DNA from: Rikenellaceae bacterium
GTDB taxonomy: Bacteria > Bacteroidota > Bacteroidia > Bacteroidales > UBA932
DNA: 32,784 bases
Reading direction: 5' to 3'
Assembly: GCA_900771005.1 (NCBI GenBank)
Contig: CAAGMI010000025.1
Location: forward strand, 1 to 32,784
The notes under the pieces are model-generated. The model was given only the letters and a program-made list of their open reading frames with translations. It did no database searches and was not told where the DNA came from. This document shows, piece after piece, positions 22,643 through 30,185 of the stretch (within the stretch, counting starts at the first letter, position 1; the number at the start of each line of letters is the position of its first letter). The translations under genes and the position numbers were made by a program.

Positions 22643-23368
22643 ATGAAAATTAAGGCAGATGACAAGATAATGGTTCTGGGGAGCTGTTTCGCAGCCAATA
22701 TCGGAGCCAAACTGCAGGAAGCGGGATATGACGTCTGCCTGAACCCGTTCGGGACCATTTTCAACCCGGCAAGCATATCAAATTCCATAAAAAGACTTGA
22801 GAGCGGAATACATTTCACAGAAGAAGACTGCATTGAAATGGGGGCCGGAGCGGGGAAAATATGTTCGTTCTACCATCACACGTCCTTTGCAAGGGTAAGG
22901 GCTGAGGATTTCCTAGAAAATGCGAATTGCAGGCTTGATGAGGCATCGGCTTTCTGGAAAGGATGCAACAAAGTGCTGGTGACATTCGGCACGGCACAGG
23001 TCTGGAAATGGAAAGACGGAAGGATCGTATCGAATTGCCTGAAACGGCCGGGATATGAATTCAGTCACGAGATGCTCTCTCTGAGTGAGATTGAGAAATG
23101 CATATCGGATATCTCTTCAACCGGGAAGGAATGCCTGTTCACAGTATCCCCGATAAGGCATATGGGTGAAGGCGCTCACGTCAACACAGTGAGCAAATCA
23201 TTGCTTCAGGTTGGGATAGCCGAATTACAGGTCGACTACTTCCCTGCCTATGAAATAATGTTGGATGAACTCCGGGACTACCGCTGGTATGCGGAAGACC
23301 GTGTCCATCCAACACAGGAAGCTGTTGATTATATCTGGAATGAATTCCAGAAATCAACCCTTATTTGA
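22643..23368 (+). CDS. GSCFA domain protein (SGNH/GDSL-like)
   Basis: The 241-residue protein contains the family signature GSCFA at residues 13-17, within IMVLGSCFAANIGAKLQEAG. Further family blocks are NPFGTIFNPASISNSI, VTFGTAQVWKW, FTVSPIRHMGEGAHVNTVSK and the C-terminal DRVHPTQEAVDYIW. The block arrangement (Ser in GSCF, Asn/Gly loop, Asp-x-x-His near the end) mirrors SGNH hydrolases, so an esterase or acyl-transfer activity is likely, but no substrate is known. It is cytoplasmic by appearance. It is shorter than many GSCFA proteins of around 310 residues, although both ends of the domain are present. It overlaps the convergent DUF2807 gene by 8 bp. Confidence 0.9.
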   Translation: MKIKADDKIMVLGSCFAANIGAKLQEAGYDVCLNPFGTIFNPASISNSIKRLESGIHFTEEDCIEMGAGAGKICSFYHHTSFARVRAEDFLENANCRLDEASAFWKGCNKVLVTFGTAQVWKWKDGRIVSNCLKRPGYEFSHEMLSLSEIEKCISDISSTGKECLFTVSPIRHMGEGAHVNTVSKSLLQVGIAELQVDYFPAYEIMLDELRDYRWYAEDRVHPTQEAVDYIWNEFQKSTLI

Positions 23369-24038
23369 CAATGGAACCGACTCCGTTCGTCTGAGCTGAT
23401 ATGTTGCCATACCTGAGACTGGAGACGTCAGCCTTGCCGGCTCCGTTTATGACAACCTTCACCTCTTCCGAACTTCCAGAGAGTATCACGGTACCGGCTC
23501 CGTTTACCTGTACGTCAGTGTCTGAAGCGGAAAGATCCTTCAGTTCCACATCACCCGCTCCGTTGATTCCCACCTTAACCGTCTCTGAAACGAGATTCTC
23601 TATCTCAACGTCAATCGCACCATTGCCCTGGAGGGAAAAATGCTTGGCGTCAAAACCTTTCTTGCATTCAAAATCAGCTGCACCGTTCAGGATAACGGAT
23701 TCCAAAGAAGACGAATTAAGGGTAATCCCAAGTTTTTTGATATTCTTGATCTTCTTGTCGGTATATATCCTGAGCGTTTTACCGCTGACGACTATCTTAA
23801 GGTCATCCGCGATGTTGTCAGAACACTCGATGTGACAATACGGCGTTCCTGTTTCATATTTGATGTTAGCGGGCAGCTCAAGATTTATCTCATTGAAGTC
23901 CTTGACATCGTATGTTTTGGACACATACACCTTAGAGACAGGTTCAGCTTCAATCTCATTGGAAGCAACCAGAATAAGAGTCCCGATTATCGCCATGAAA
24001 GCGACGACACTGAAAAATGCAATAACCAATTTTTTCAT
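23361..24038 (-). CDS. Head-GIN domain (DUF2807) membrane-anchored protein
   Basis: The 225-residue protein has an N-terminal signal anchor (about 4-25) and then a right-handed beta-solenoid domain. This domain is marked by repeated N-G-A/V-x turns: LNGAADF, GNGAIDV, INGAGDV, VNGAGTV, INGAGKA and TNGVGSI. This is the DUF2807 or head-GIN fold, common in Bacteroidota, exposed outside the inner membrane, function unknown. It is the last gene of the ABC-GntR operon, overlapping the regulator stop by 4 bp, so it is co-regulated with the transporter. A role as an envelope-stress or adhesion factor is suggested for the family but is not demonstrable here. Confidence 0.87.
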   Translation of the reverse strand: MKKLVIAFFSVVAFMAIIGTLILVASNEIEAEPVSKVYVSKTYDVKDFNEINLELPANIKYETGTPYCHIECSDNIADDLKIVVSGKTLRIYTDKKIKNIKKLGITLNSSSLESVILNGAADFECKKGFDAKHFSLQGNGAIDVEIENLVSETVKVGINGAGDVELKDLSASDTDVQVNGAGTVILSGSSEEVKVVINGAGKADVSSLRYGNISAQTNGVGSIVK

Positions 24039-24370
24039 ATCAATTCTTTTAAATTCAATTCAAGCAATTCTGCGCGTTTTTTAAGCCTCGGCAGTTCTTC
24101 TTTCACAAAATATTTCCTTTCGGAATCAAGCACGACATCCCTGGCGCTATCAGAAATGAAATACCCGATCCCACGTTTGTTATAGATGATACCCTGCTCG
24201 GTGAGAACCTCGTACGAACGCATGATAGTGTTGGGGTTGACCCCAATCTCAGCTCCCAATTCGCGCACGCTGAGGATTCGGTCCCCGCCCTTCAGTTCAC
24301 CGCCGAGAATCCTGTCACAGAAATGTTCTGCGATCTGGATATAGATTGGTTTGTTACCGTCAAATTCCAT
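24035..24370 (-). CDS. GntR-family regulator, YtrA type
   Basis: The 111-residue protein consists of a GntR winged helix (about 5-72, with KPIYIQIAEHFCDRILGGEL, SVRELGAEIGVNPNTIMRSYEVL and QGIIYNKRGIGYFI). A short helical C-terminal dimerisation segment of about 40 residues follows, the layout of the YtrA subfamily that controls adjacent ABC transporters. It lies 1 bp after the permease gene and overlaps the DUF2807 gene. I infer that it represses its own operon through the 8-bp-arm palindrome at 26000-26021. Lacking an effector domain, it may respond to ligand or envelope stress in an unknown way. Confidence 0.9.
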   Translation of the reverse strand: MEFDGNKPIYIQIAEHFCDRILGGELKGGDRILSVRELGAEIGVNPNTIMRSYEVLTEQGIIYNKRGIGYFISDSARDVVLDSERKYFVKEELPRLKKRAELLELNLKELI

Positions 24371-24371
24371 A

Positions 24372-25181
24372 TCAATGCTTTATTGTCTTAATCCTGAGAT
24401 ACAGGGCTGTTGCCAATCCGAGGGACAGAATTGACAGATATGAATATGATATCAGTTTAACCCAGAATACAAAATTTTCAGGATCAACATCCATATTGCA
24501 TACCCAGCAGCTAATATCGCCTACCCCGCCGGCCTTGCATATGATTAAAAGTATAATCATAACCAGCCATCCTACCACGAAAGAGAATACCCAGTATGCC
24601 AGGAATGTCTTCACAACCTTTGCCTTCTTGAACACAACTGCGCCGAGAGTGAACATAAAAGTATTTGCTAAAAAGGAAAGAATTAAGAGTCCGACCATAC
24701 CCGAGTCTGACGGGAAATCAAACATTTCGCGTGAAATATTGCCAAGGTTTGAGAAAAGCGGCAAGCCATACTCAGGCATAAAAAGGCTGAAGAGCCAGTC
24801 TGACACAAAAATCAAGGATCCAAGCAGAACAGGAGCAATAATGCAAATAATCAAGAGCATGGAAATGAATTTCTCCAATGCAGAAGCAGGTACAAGCACC
24901 CAATTGCCACCTGTAAGCCGGTCAGTAAGGCCACCATACACTTTTGCCGATATGGACATTGTCAAAACAGCAAAGGTAAAGAAGGCCACCACCAATTTTA
25001 TTTCCAGAAGAAACTCAACAAGATGTCCGCTGAAAATCAGAGACGGAATCTCGATGAACAAATACACTATCGGAAGGGCAAATCCCATCACAATCAGCGA
25101 AATAAGGTAGGAATCCCTTGCTGACTTGAGGTCATACAGGAAATACTTCCCGAACCTGTTTAAATTGAACACTTCACTCAT
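24372..25181 (-). CDS. ABC transporter membrane subunit
   Basis: The 269-residue protein has about six hydrophobic helices, for example YLISLIVMGFALPIVYLFI, LVVAFFTFAVLTMSISA, FISMLLIICIIAPVLLGSL, MVGLLILSFLANTFMFTLG and FSFVVGWLVMIILLIICKAG. It has no periplasmic binding domain. It overlaps the ATPase gene by 4 bp and is followed by the GntR gene. The layout fits ABC-2-like exporters linked to YtrA-type regulators, often implicated in drug, peptide or cell-wall stress responses. The substrate is unknown. Confidence 0.82.
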   Translation of the reverse strand: MSEVFNLNRFGKYFLYDLKSARDSYLISLIVMGFALPIVYLFIEIPSLIFSGHLVEFLLEIKLVVAFFTFAVLTMSISAKVYGGLTDRLTGGNWVLVPASALEKFISMLLIICIIAPVLLGSLIFVSDWLFSLFMPEYGLPLFSNLGNISREMFDFPSDSGMVGLLILSFLANTFMFTLGAVVFKKAKVVKTFLAYWVFSFVVGWLVMIILLIICKAGGVGDISCWVCNMDVDPENFVFWVKLISYSYLSILSLGLATALYLRIKTIKH

Positions 25182-25990
25182 ACGAAAAGCTCCTTATGTT
25201 TTTGAACGGTGTTGAACAATGCCTCGAGATTTATCTTCGACTCCTTACCCTCAGGATTGAGGCATACCTGAACGTATCCTCCCGGTACCTGCTCCATATA
25301 CAGGGCATCCTTTCGGATTTCAGTACCGTAATCGAAATAAAGTTTCCCGCTTATCTGTTCCAAAGAGGCATTGAGCAGGACACTCTGCCTGTCAAGGATT
25401 ACAATAGGGTCTATGACATTCTCAAGGTCCCTTACCTGATGCGTGGAAATGATTATGGTTGATGATTCATCCGTATATTTCAAAAGAGCGGAACGGAACT
25501 GGGTTTTTCCAGGGATATCCAGACCGTTTGTCGGCTCATCCAGGAAAAGATACTTCGCCCCGCAGGCAAGCGCAAAACTTATATACGTCTTTTTCAGCTG
25601 TCCGCAGGACATCTTGTTCATTTTCCTGTCAGGCTCATTCTCAAACAGTTTCATTATCTCAATGAACTTCTCCATAGAGAATTCAGGCCAGAAAGAACCG
25701 GCATACCTGGCATAATCGACGGCTTTTGAATTATATGCCGCCACCGTATCCGGAAGATAATACTGGTTGGAGAGGAATGAAGGCTCCCTCTTGTAAGGAT
25801 CGTGCCCGTCAGTCAGAATCGACCCTGTCTGAGTCTTTTTCAAACCGGCAAGCAAAGTCAGCAATGTAGTCTTCCCTACTCCGTTCTCACCGAGCAGGCC
25901 GTAGATCCTACCTTCCTGAAAATCAAGTGTAATGTTCTTCAGGACCGTTTCGGATCCGTAACTGAATCCAAGATTTTTAATTTCTATCAT
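25178..25990 (-). CDS. ABC transporter ATP-binding protein
   Basis: The 270-residue ATPase carries Walker A GLLGENGVGKTTLL (about 32-45), a signature-like region MSCGQLKKTYISFALACG (the LSGGQ position reads MSCGQ), Walker B KYLFLDEPTNGLD and the switch histidine in IIISTHQ. The Cys in place of Gly in the signature is a mild deviation seen in this exporter group. It is the first gene of the four-gene operon with the permease, GntR regulator and DUF2807 protein. The promoter (26024-26031) and the operator (26000-26021) lie directly upstream. Confidence 0.95.
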   Translation of the reverse strand: MIEIKNLGFSYGSETVLKNITLDFQEGRIYGLLGENGVGKTTLLTLLAGLKKTQTGSILTDGHDPYKREPSFLSNQYYLPDTVAAYNSKAVDYARYAGSFWPEFSMEKFIEIMKLFENEPDRKMNKMSCGQLKKTYISFALACGAKYLFLDEPTNGLDIPGKTQFRSALLKYTDESSTIIISTHQVRDLENVIDPIVILDRQSVLLNASLEQISGKLYFDYGTEIRKDALYMEQVPGGYVQVCLNPEGKESKINLEALFNTVQKHKELFV

Positions 25991-25999
25991 TTCTTATAT

Positions 26000-26021
26000 G
26001 TGTATTACTGAACTAATACAC
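26000..26021. promoter_or_regulatory. Palindromic operator of the GntR-ABC operon
   Basis: GTGTATTA (26000-26007) and TAATACAC (26014-26021) are perfect 8-bp arms around CTGAAC. The palindrome lies 2 bp downstream of the -7 box, over the expected transcript start, and 10 bp before the ATPase ATG. Position and symmetry suit repression by the operon's own GntR protein. Confidence 0.72.
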
Positions 26022-26023
26022 TG

Positions 26024-26031
26024 CAAATCTA
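26024..26031 (-). promoter_or_regulatory. -7 box for the ABC-GntR operon
   Basis: TAGATTTG on the minus strand matches TAnnTTTG. The palindromic operator begins 2 bp downstream. Confidence 0.55.
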
Positions 26032-26160
26032 CGATAATAAAAGATAAATCCAAATAATTCACACAAAAAGTTCTAAAGCATAAAGAACAATGCCACTCCT
26101 CAACGGTAATAGTTCCTTCCACAAATCTACTCAATCTTTTAAAGTTACGGAATAGTTGCA

Positions 26161-26168
26161 TAAATTTG
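26161..26168 (+). promoter_or_regulatory. -7 box upstream of the small ORF at 26184
   Basis: TAAATTTG matches TAnnTTTG, 15 nt before the ATG. It is the main evidence that the small ORF, or a transcript antisense to the GH3 gene end, is expressed. Confidence 0.45.
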
Positions 26169-26183
26169 TGGAAACAATAAACC

Positions 26184-26414
26184 ATGGCCGACAATTATCT
26201 GGAAAAAAGATACAGGGACATCTTCGGGAAGGGAGAATCTGTAGATCCCGAAACAGGGTATGCAAAAACCGGCGGCAATGCAAGACACTGCCACCGGATA
26301 AATATCGATAAAACCCGACAGAATTATTCAGCTACGGAGAAGGTCTCAGCGGACCCAAGCCTGCACAAAGCTGTAGCCCTGACATCTGATACGCTGGCTC
26401 CGAAGAAGAAATAG
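26184..26414 (+). CDS. Small hypothetical protein, 3' part antisense to the GH3 gene
   Basis: The 76-residue frame starts MADNYLEKRYRDIFGKG and is highly charged, with no signal peptide or membrane helix. I do not recognise a family with certainty. A canonical -7 box and a good start context precede it. The last 30 codons lie antisense to the end of the GH3 gene, and their composition (VSADPSLHKAVALTSDTL) looks like a chance reading of that gene. The N-terminal part could therefore be a real short protein or the remnant of a longer gene whose original 3' end was lost. Confidence 0.42.
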   Translation: MADNYLEKRYRDIFGKGESVDPETGYAKTGGNARHCHRINIDKTRQNYSATEKVSADPSLHKAVALTSDTLAPKKK

Positions 26415-28594
26415 TATTTTCCCGAAGCCGTTTCCCAGCGGTTGGCATTCTCGTTGAAAGAAGCCAGTTCATAGCGGCTTATCTTGAATGTAAGCACCTG
26501 GCTCTCCCCCGGTTGCAGCAGGGCTGTCTTTGCAAAGGCCTTAAGTTCCTTCTCCGGTTTTTCCAAACCTCCCTCAGGAGCCTTGACATACAGTTCAACT
26601 ATTTCCTTCCCAGGTACAGTACCGGTATTGGTAACAGTTACAGAAGCTGTGATGCCGTCCTTTACGGACTTGGCGACAGGATGGCTGTATGAGAATGTGG
26701 TATAAGACAGACCGAAGCCGAAAGGATAGGACACGGCCACTGATTTTGTATCGAAATATCGGTATCCCACCCATATTCCTTCGTCGTAAGCTGTCTCGTC
26801 GACATTCTTCTGTTTGCGGTTCTGTCCCCGTCCCGAGTTGAAGCGAGGAATCATCAGACCATCCCCGGCCCCAGCCTTGTCATATGGGAAATCCGAAGAT
26901 GACGGATGGTCAAAGTAATTGACAGGGAATGTCATAGGAAGTTTTCCCGATGGATTGACCTTCCCGGCAAGCACATCGCCCACAGCATTCGCCCCCTCCT
27001 GGCCTGGTGACCACGGGAGAAGGATGGCATCGACGAGGTTCTTCCATGAATTGGTTTCAATGACACCGCCGATATTGAGGACCACAACCACCTTTTTACC
27101 CTCTTGATGAAAGGCATTGGACACATTGTATATCAGTTCCCTTTCAACAGGAGAAAGTTCAAAATCACCAACCAGACTGCGATCAGAGCCTTCTCCGGCA
27201 TTGCGTCCTATCACAATGACAGCGGCATCATCCTTCACTGCCTGATTCTTGATGGCGGTAGCCGGGACTTCTATCTCCGCATATTTGGAGCTGAAGAATC
27301 CTCCCCATCCCTGCCCGGCTTGTCTTGACATTTCTGTCTTGACTTTATAGAAAGCGATATAATTCTGATAATAGGAAACAAGGTCCTCATCGAGTTTGTA
27401 GCCGGCATTCCTCAGGCCGTCCGCCATATTGACCACATATGCCTTGTTGACATTTCCGGAGCCTGTCCCGCCCGCCACGAAATCAATGGAACTGATACCG
27501 TACAGAGCTATCCTGGAAACTCCATCGAACGGAAGTGTATTGTTTTCGTTGCGAAGGAGGACCATAGACTGCGCAGCGGCATCCCTGGCAATAGCCGCGT
27601 GAGACACAAGGTCCGGTTTGTCCGAATATTCATATCCGGCGAAGCGTGGTGTCCGCACTATATATTTCAAGATATTCCTTACGTTCCTGTCAAGCTCTGA
27701 TTCCTGAATGTTCCCCGACCTGACTGCTTCCACAAGACGGTCTATTTCCGTCTGATTTCCAGGTTCCATCAGATCATTGCCTGCAGCGGCGGCTTTTGCA
27801 GTCGCTTCCTTGCTGCCCCAGTCCGTCATCACAAGTCCGTCGAAGCCCCAGTCACTGCGCAGCACCGAGGTCAACAGTTTTTCACTCTGCTGGGTATATT
27901 CACCATTGAGTTTATTGTATGATGACATTACGGTCCAAGGCTGTGACTTGGTCACGGCTATCTCAAAATTCCTCAGGTAGATCTCCCGCAGTGCCCTCTC
28001 CCCTATGACGGCATTGTTCTCATTTCGGTTCGTCTCCTGATTGTTGGCGGCGAAATGTTTGATTGAAGTACCTACGTTATTGCTCTGCACACCGCTGATA
28101 TAAGCGGCCGCCATATTTCCGGAAAGGACCGGATCCTCTGAGAAATATTCAAAATTTCGCCCGCAGAGTGGATTTCTGTGAATATTGGTACCTGGAGCGA
28201 GCAACACGTCCACTCCGTATTCAAGGACCTCGTTCCCTATCGCCGATGTCACCTTTTTGACGAGGTCGACATCCCAGGAAGAAGCCAGCAGCGTCCCGAC
28301 AGGGAATCCCGTACAGTAGAACGTATCCTGCACACCATCCCTCGTCGGATTGATCCTCAAACCGGCTGGGCCGTCGGCGAATACCGTAGCGGGTATTCCC
28401 AGCCTTTCAATCGCACGTGTGCCGCCTGCTGCACCGGGCACAAGATTAGGGTTTCCACCCACGCACAGAGTGGCTTTTTCTTCAAGCGTCATCGCTTCCA
28501 CTATCTCATCTATATTGTCAGCCGTCAGTTTCGGCTGTGCCGCGAGAATGGAAGCGGACATGATAAAGCAACAAATGATCAGAGTCCTTTTCAT
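26324..28594 (-). CDS. Glycoside hydrolase family 3 beta-glycosidase, secreted
   Basis: The 756-residue enzyme has a signal peptide (MKRTLIICCFIMSASILAAQ) and a GH3 N-terminal barrel with ADGPAGLR (73-80), NPLCGRNFEYFSEDP (141-155) and KHFAANNQE (179-187). The nucleophile is Asp258 in VMTDWG. A GH3 C-terminal sandwich domain follows, carrying GRNAGEGSDR, whose Glu is the likely acid/base. A fibronectin-III-like domain closes the protein (about 650-740, ELYVKAPEGGLEKPEKELK). It should remove non-reducing beta-glucosyl or similar residues in the periplasm. The length matches BglX-type enzymes, but the sugar cannot be read from sequence. No SusCD pair, sulfatase or other glycan gene is nearby. 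The 3' end overlaps a small plus-strand ORF by 91 bp, and a terminator separates it from yebC. Confidence 0.92.
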   Translation of the reverse strand: MKRTLIICCFIMSASILAAQPKLTADNIDEIVEAMTLEEKATLCVGGNPNLVPGAAGGTRAIERLGIPATVFADGPAGLRINPTRDGVQDTFYCTGFPVGTLLASSWDVDLVKKVTSAIGNEVLEYGVDVLLAPGTNIHRNPLCGRNFEYFSEDPVLSGNMAAAYISGVQSNNVGTSIKHFAANNQETNRNENNAVIGERALREIYLRNFEIAVTKSQPWTVMSSYNKLNGEYTQQSEKLLTSVLRSDWGFDGLVMTDWGSKEATAKAAAAGNDLMEPGNQTEIDRLVEAVRSGNIQESELDRNVRNILKYIVRTPRFAGYEYSDKPDLVSHAAIARDAAAQSMVLLRNENNTLPFDGVSRIALYGISSIDFVAGGTGSGNVNKAYVVNMADGLRNAGYKLDEDLVSYYQNYIAFYKVKTEMSRQAGQGWGGFFSSKYAEIEVPATAIKNQAVKDDAAVIVIGRNAGEGSDRSLVGDFELSPVERELIYNVSNAFHQEGKKVVVVLNIGGVIETNSWKNLVDAILLPWSPGQEGANAVGDVLAGKVNPSGKLPMTFPVNYFDHPSSSDFPYDKAGAGDGLMIPRFNSGRGQNRKQKNVDETAYDEGIWVGYRYFDTKSVAVSYPFGFGLSYTTFSYSHPVAKSVKDGITASVTVTNTGTVPGKEIVELYVKAPEGGLEKPEKELKAFAKTALLQPGESQVLTFKISRYELASFNENANRWETASGKYYFFFGASVSDVRATALCRLGSAETFSVAE

Positions 28595-28614
28595 AATATG
28601 TGGTATTTGGTTTC

Positions 28615-28650
28615 AAAAAAAGGAGGATGGCGTCACGGCCATCCTCCTTT
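28615..28650 (-). terminator. Strong intrinsic terminator after yebC
   Basis: A perfect 13-bp stem (28619-28631 with 28638-28650, core GGAGGATGGC/GCCATCCTCC) surrounds the loop GTCACG and is followed on the minus strand by seven T residues (28621-28615). It ends the TPR-yebC transcript 15 bp after the yebC stop. Confidence 0.92.
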
Positions 28651-28665
28651 CATATCAGTGTCAAA

Positions 28666-29418
28666 TTATTCTTCGGAAGGTTTCATGGTCGTGTAGACAT
28701 TGGTGACATCCTCGTCATCCTCAAGAAGGCCGGTAAGCTTTTCCAGTGTGGCCCTCTGCTCTGCCGTCACTTCCTTGAGTTCGGTGTTAGGAATCCTCTC
28801 GAATCCTCCGGAAACAAGTTCGTAACCCTTGTCCTCGATAAACTTCTGGATCTGACCGTAGGCTGTATAATCACCATAAATGACAACCACCTTGTACTCT
28901 GTACCGTCCTTTGTCTCCTCGACATCTTCGAACAATTCGTCAACGCCGTAGTCGATCATCTCAAGTTCAAGTTCCTCCAGATCCATGCCATCAGCTTCCT
29001 TGATGCGGAAAACGCATTTGTGGTCGAACATGAAGCTTACGGAACCGCTGGTACCGAGAGATCCGCCGCATTTGGTGAAATAGCTGCGAACGTTGGCTAC
29101 AGTACGCGTATTGTTGTCAGTTGCAGTTTCAACGAGATATGCAATGCCGAAAGGACCATAGCCCTCAAATACAACCTCCTTGAAATCACCCTGCTTGGAC
29201 TCGGTAGCCTTCTTGATTGCACGCTCGATGTTCTCCTTAGGCATCTGCTCTACACGTGCCTCCGCGATGAGGGCGCGAAGACGAGGATTACCTGTTACTT
29301 CCGGGCCGCCCTGTCTTACAGCGATTGTGATTTCCTTTCCGAGTTTAGTGAACGTGCGGGCCATGTGACCCCAACGTTTCATCTTGCGTTCCTTACGGAA
29401 TTCAAATGCTCTTCCCAT
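28666..29418 (-). CDS. yebC: YebC/PmpR family protein
   Basis: The 250-residue product matches YebC/TACO1 throughout. It begins MGRAFEFRKERKMKRWGHMA, then has the family blocks TKLGKEITIAVRQGG, NPRLRALIAEAR, MPKENIERAIKKA, VVFEGYGPFGIAYLVE and GSVSFMFDHKCVF. The family has been described as DNA-binding regulators (PmpR) and, more recently, as factors that help translation of difficult sequences, as with mitochondrial TACO1. It follows the TPR gene by 5 bp and is ended by a strong terminator. Confidence 0.95.
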   Translation of the reverse strand: MGRAFEFRKERKMKRWGHMARTFTKLGKEITIAVRQGGPEVTGNPRLRALIAEARVEQMPKENIERAIKKATESKQGDFKEVVFEGYGPFGIAYLVETATDNNTRTVANVRSYFTKCGGSLGTSGSVSFMFDHKCVFRIKEADGMDLEELELEMIDYGVDELFEDVEETKDGTEYKVVVIYGDYTAYGQIQKFIEDKGYELVSGGFERIPNTELKEVTAEQRATLEKLTGLLEDDEDVTNVYTTMKPSEE

Positions 29419-29423
29419 AATTG

Positions 29424-30098
29424 TTATTCGGCTATTCTAGAGATGTAACGGTCGATATCATAAGCTTCAAGGCTCTGTGGATACTTGTCCTTGATCTGCT
29501 TGTAGCAGGCAAGAGCCTTCTGTGGCTGCTGCAGTGCTTCGTAGGCAACTCCGGCCTTGAGAAGATATGTTGCTGCAAATACGTTGTCTGCAGTGGATGC
29601 AGCCTTTTCGAAGCAGGCTACAGCCTTCTGGTAATCGTTCAGTCCGACATATGCGTCGCCCTTGCAAGCTTCTGCGCGGGCTGAAAGGATAGGATCCTTG
29701 CCTGAATATTTTCCGAGGAACTGGAGAGCTTCCTCATTCTGTCCGAGCTGAAGGTTGCAGATACCGGCATAGAGATAAACTGCACTGCCGGCCTTGTTGC
29801 CGTACTCGTTGATGATGTCGACAAAACCGAGAACGTTTCCGTCTCCGTTCAATGCGATCTCCCACTCACCCTGCTGGAAACTCATCTCTGCAGGATATGT
29901 TGCCTTCATAGCCTCTGCGCACTTCGGCTGATAAACGAACTTGGAATATGCAAGGATTCCAAGGCCGATGACAACGATTGCAATCACTATTGCCCAGAGT
30001 GTCTTGCCGTTTTTCTTGAAGAATTGCTCTACTGATGAAACCTTAGCCTCTACGTTCTGCTCTCTGGTTTCATTTTCCTTTTTGATTTTCTGTGCCAT
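29424..30098 (-). CDS. TPR-repeat inner-membrane protein
   Basis: The 224-residue protein has a charged cytoplasmic N-terminus of about 33 residues and one transmembrane helix (about 34-54, TLWAIVIAIVVIGLGILAY). A periplasmic TPR domain with at least three repeats follows (AVYLYAGICNLQLGQNEEAL, EACKGDAYVGLNDYQKAV and YLLKAGVAYEALQQPQKAL). The topology recalls YfgM, a Sec-associated chaperone adaptor, but the similarity is architectural only. It is divergent from recF and upstream of yebC, a recurrent Bacteroidota arrangement. A -7 box lies at 30134-30141. Confidence 0.85.
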   Translation of the reverse strand: MAQKIKKENETREQNVEAKVSSVEQFFKKNGKTLWAIVIAIVVIGLGILAYSKFVYQPKCAEAMKATYPAEMSFQQGEWEIALNGDGNVLGFVDIINEYGNKAGSAVYLYAGICNLQLGQNEEALQFLGKYSGKDPILSARAEACKGDAYVGLNDYQKAVACFEKAASTADNVFAATYLLKAGVAYEALQQPQKALACYKQIKDKYPQSLEAYDIDRYISRIAE

Positions 30099-30133
30099 AA
30101 TATTGTTTTGATTTTAATTTCGGTCTTTGGCTA

Positions 30134-30141
30134 TAATAGCC
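30134..30141 (-). promoter_or_regulatory. -7 box for the TPR-yebC unit
   Basis: TATCTTTG on the minus strand matches TAnnTTTG, 35 nt before the ATG at 30098. Confidence 0.5.
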
Positions 30142-30172
30142 CACAAAGATAAGATTTTTTTACATTTTTTAC

Positions 30173-30180
30173 TACATTTG
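30173..30180 (+). promoter_or_regulatory. -7 box for recF, 5 nt from its ATG
   Basis: TACATTTG matches TAnnTTTG. Only TGTCT separates it from the ATG at 30186, so the message would have a leader of 0-3 nt. Confidence 0.5.
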
Positions 30181-30185
30181 TGTCT

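Noticed and set aside
26071..26090. GTTCT and AGAAC 5-bp arms in the gap before the small ORF
   Set aside because: The arms are short with a 9-base spacer in A+T-rich sequence; too weak to call an operator.
28600..29448. A 282-codon plus-strand open frame opposite yebC
   Set aside because: It begins inside the terminator hairpin and is antisense to a highly conserved gene.
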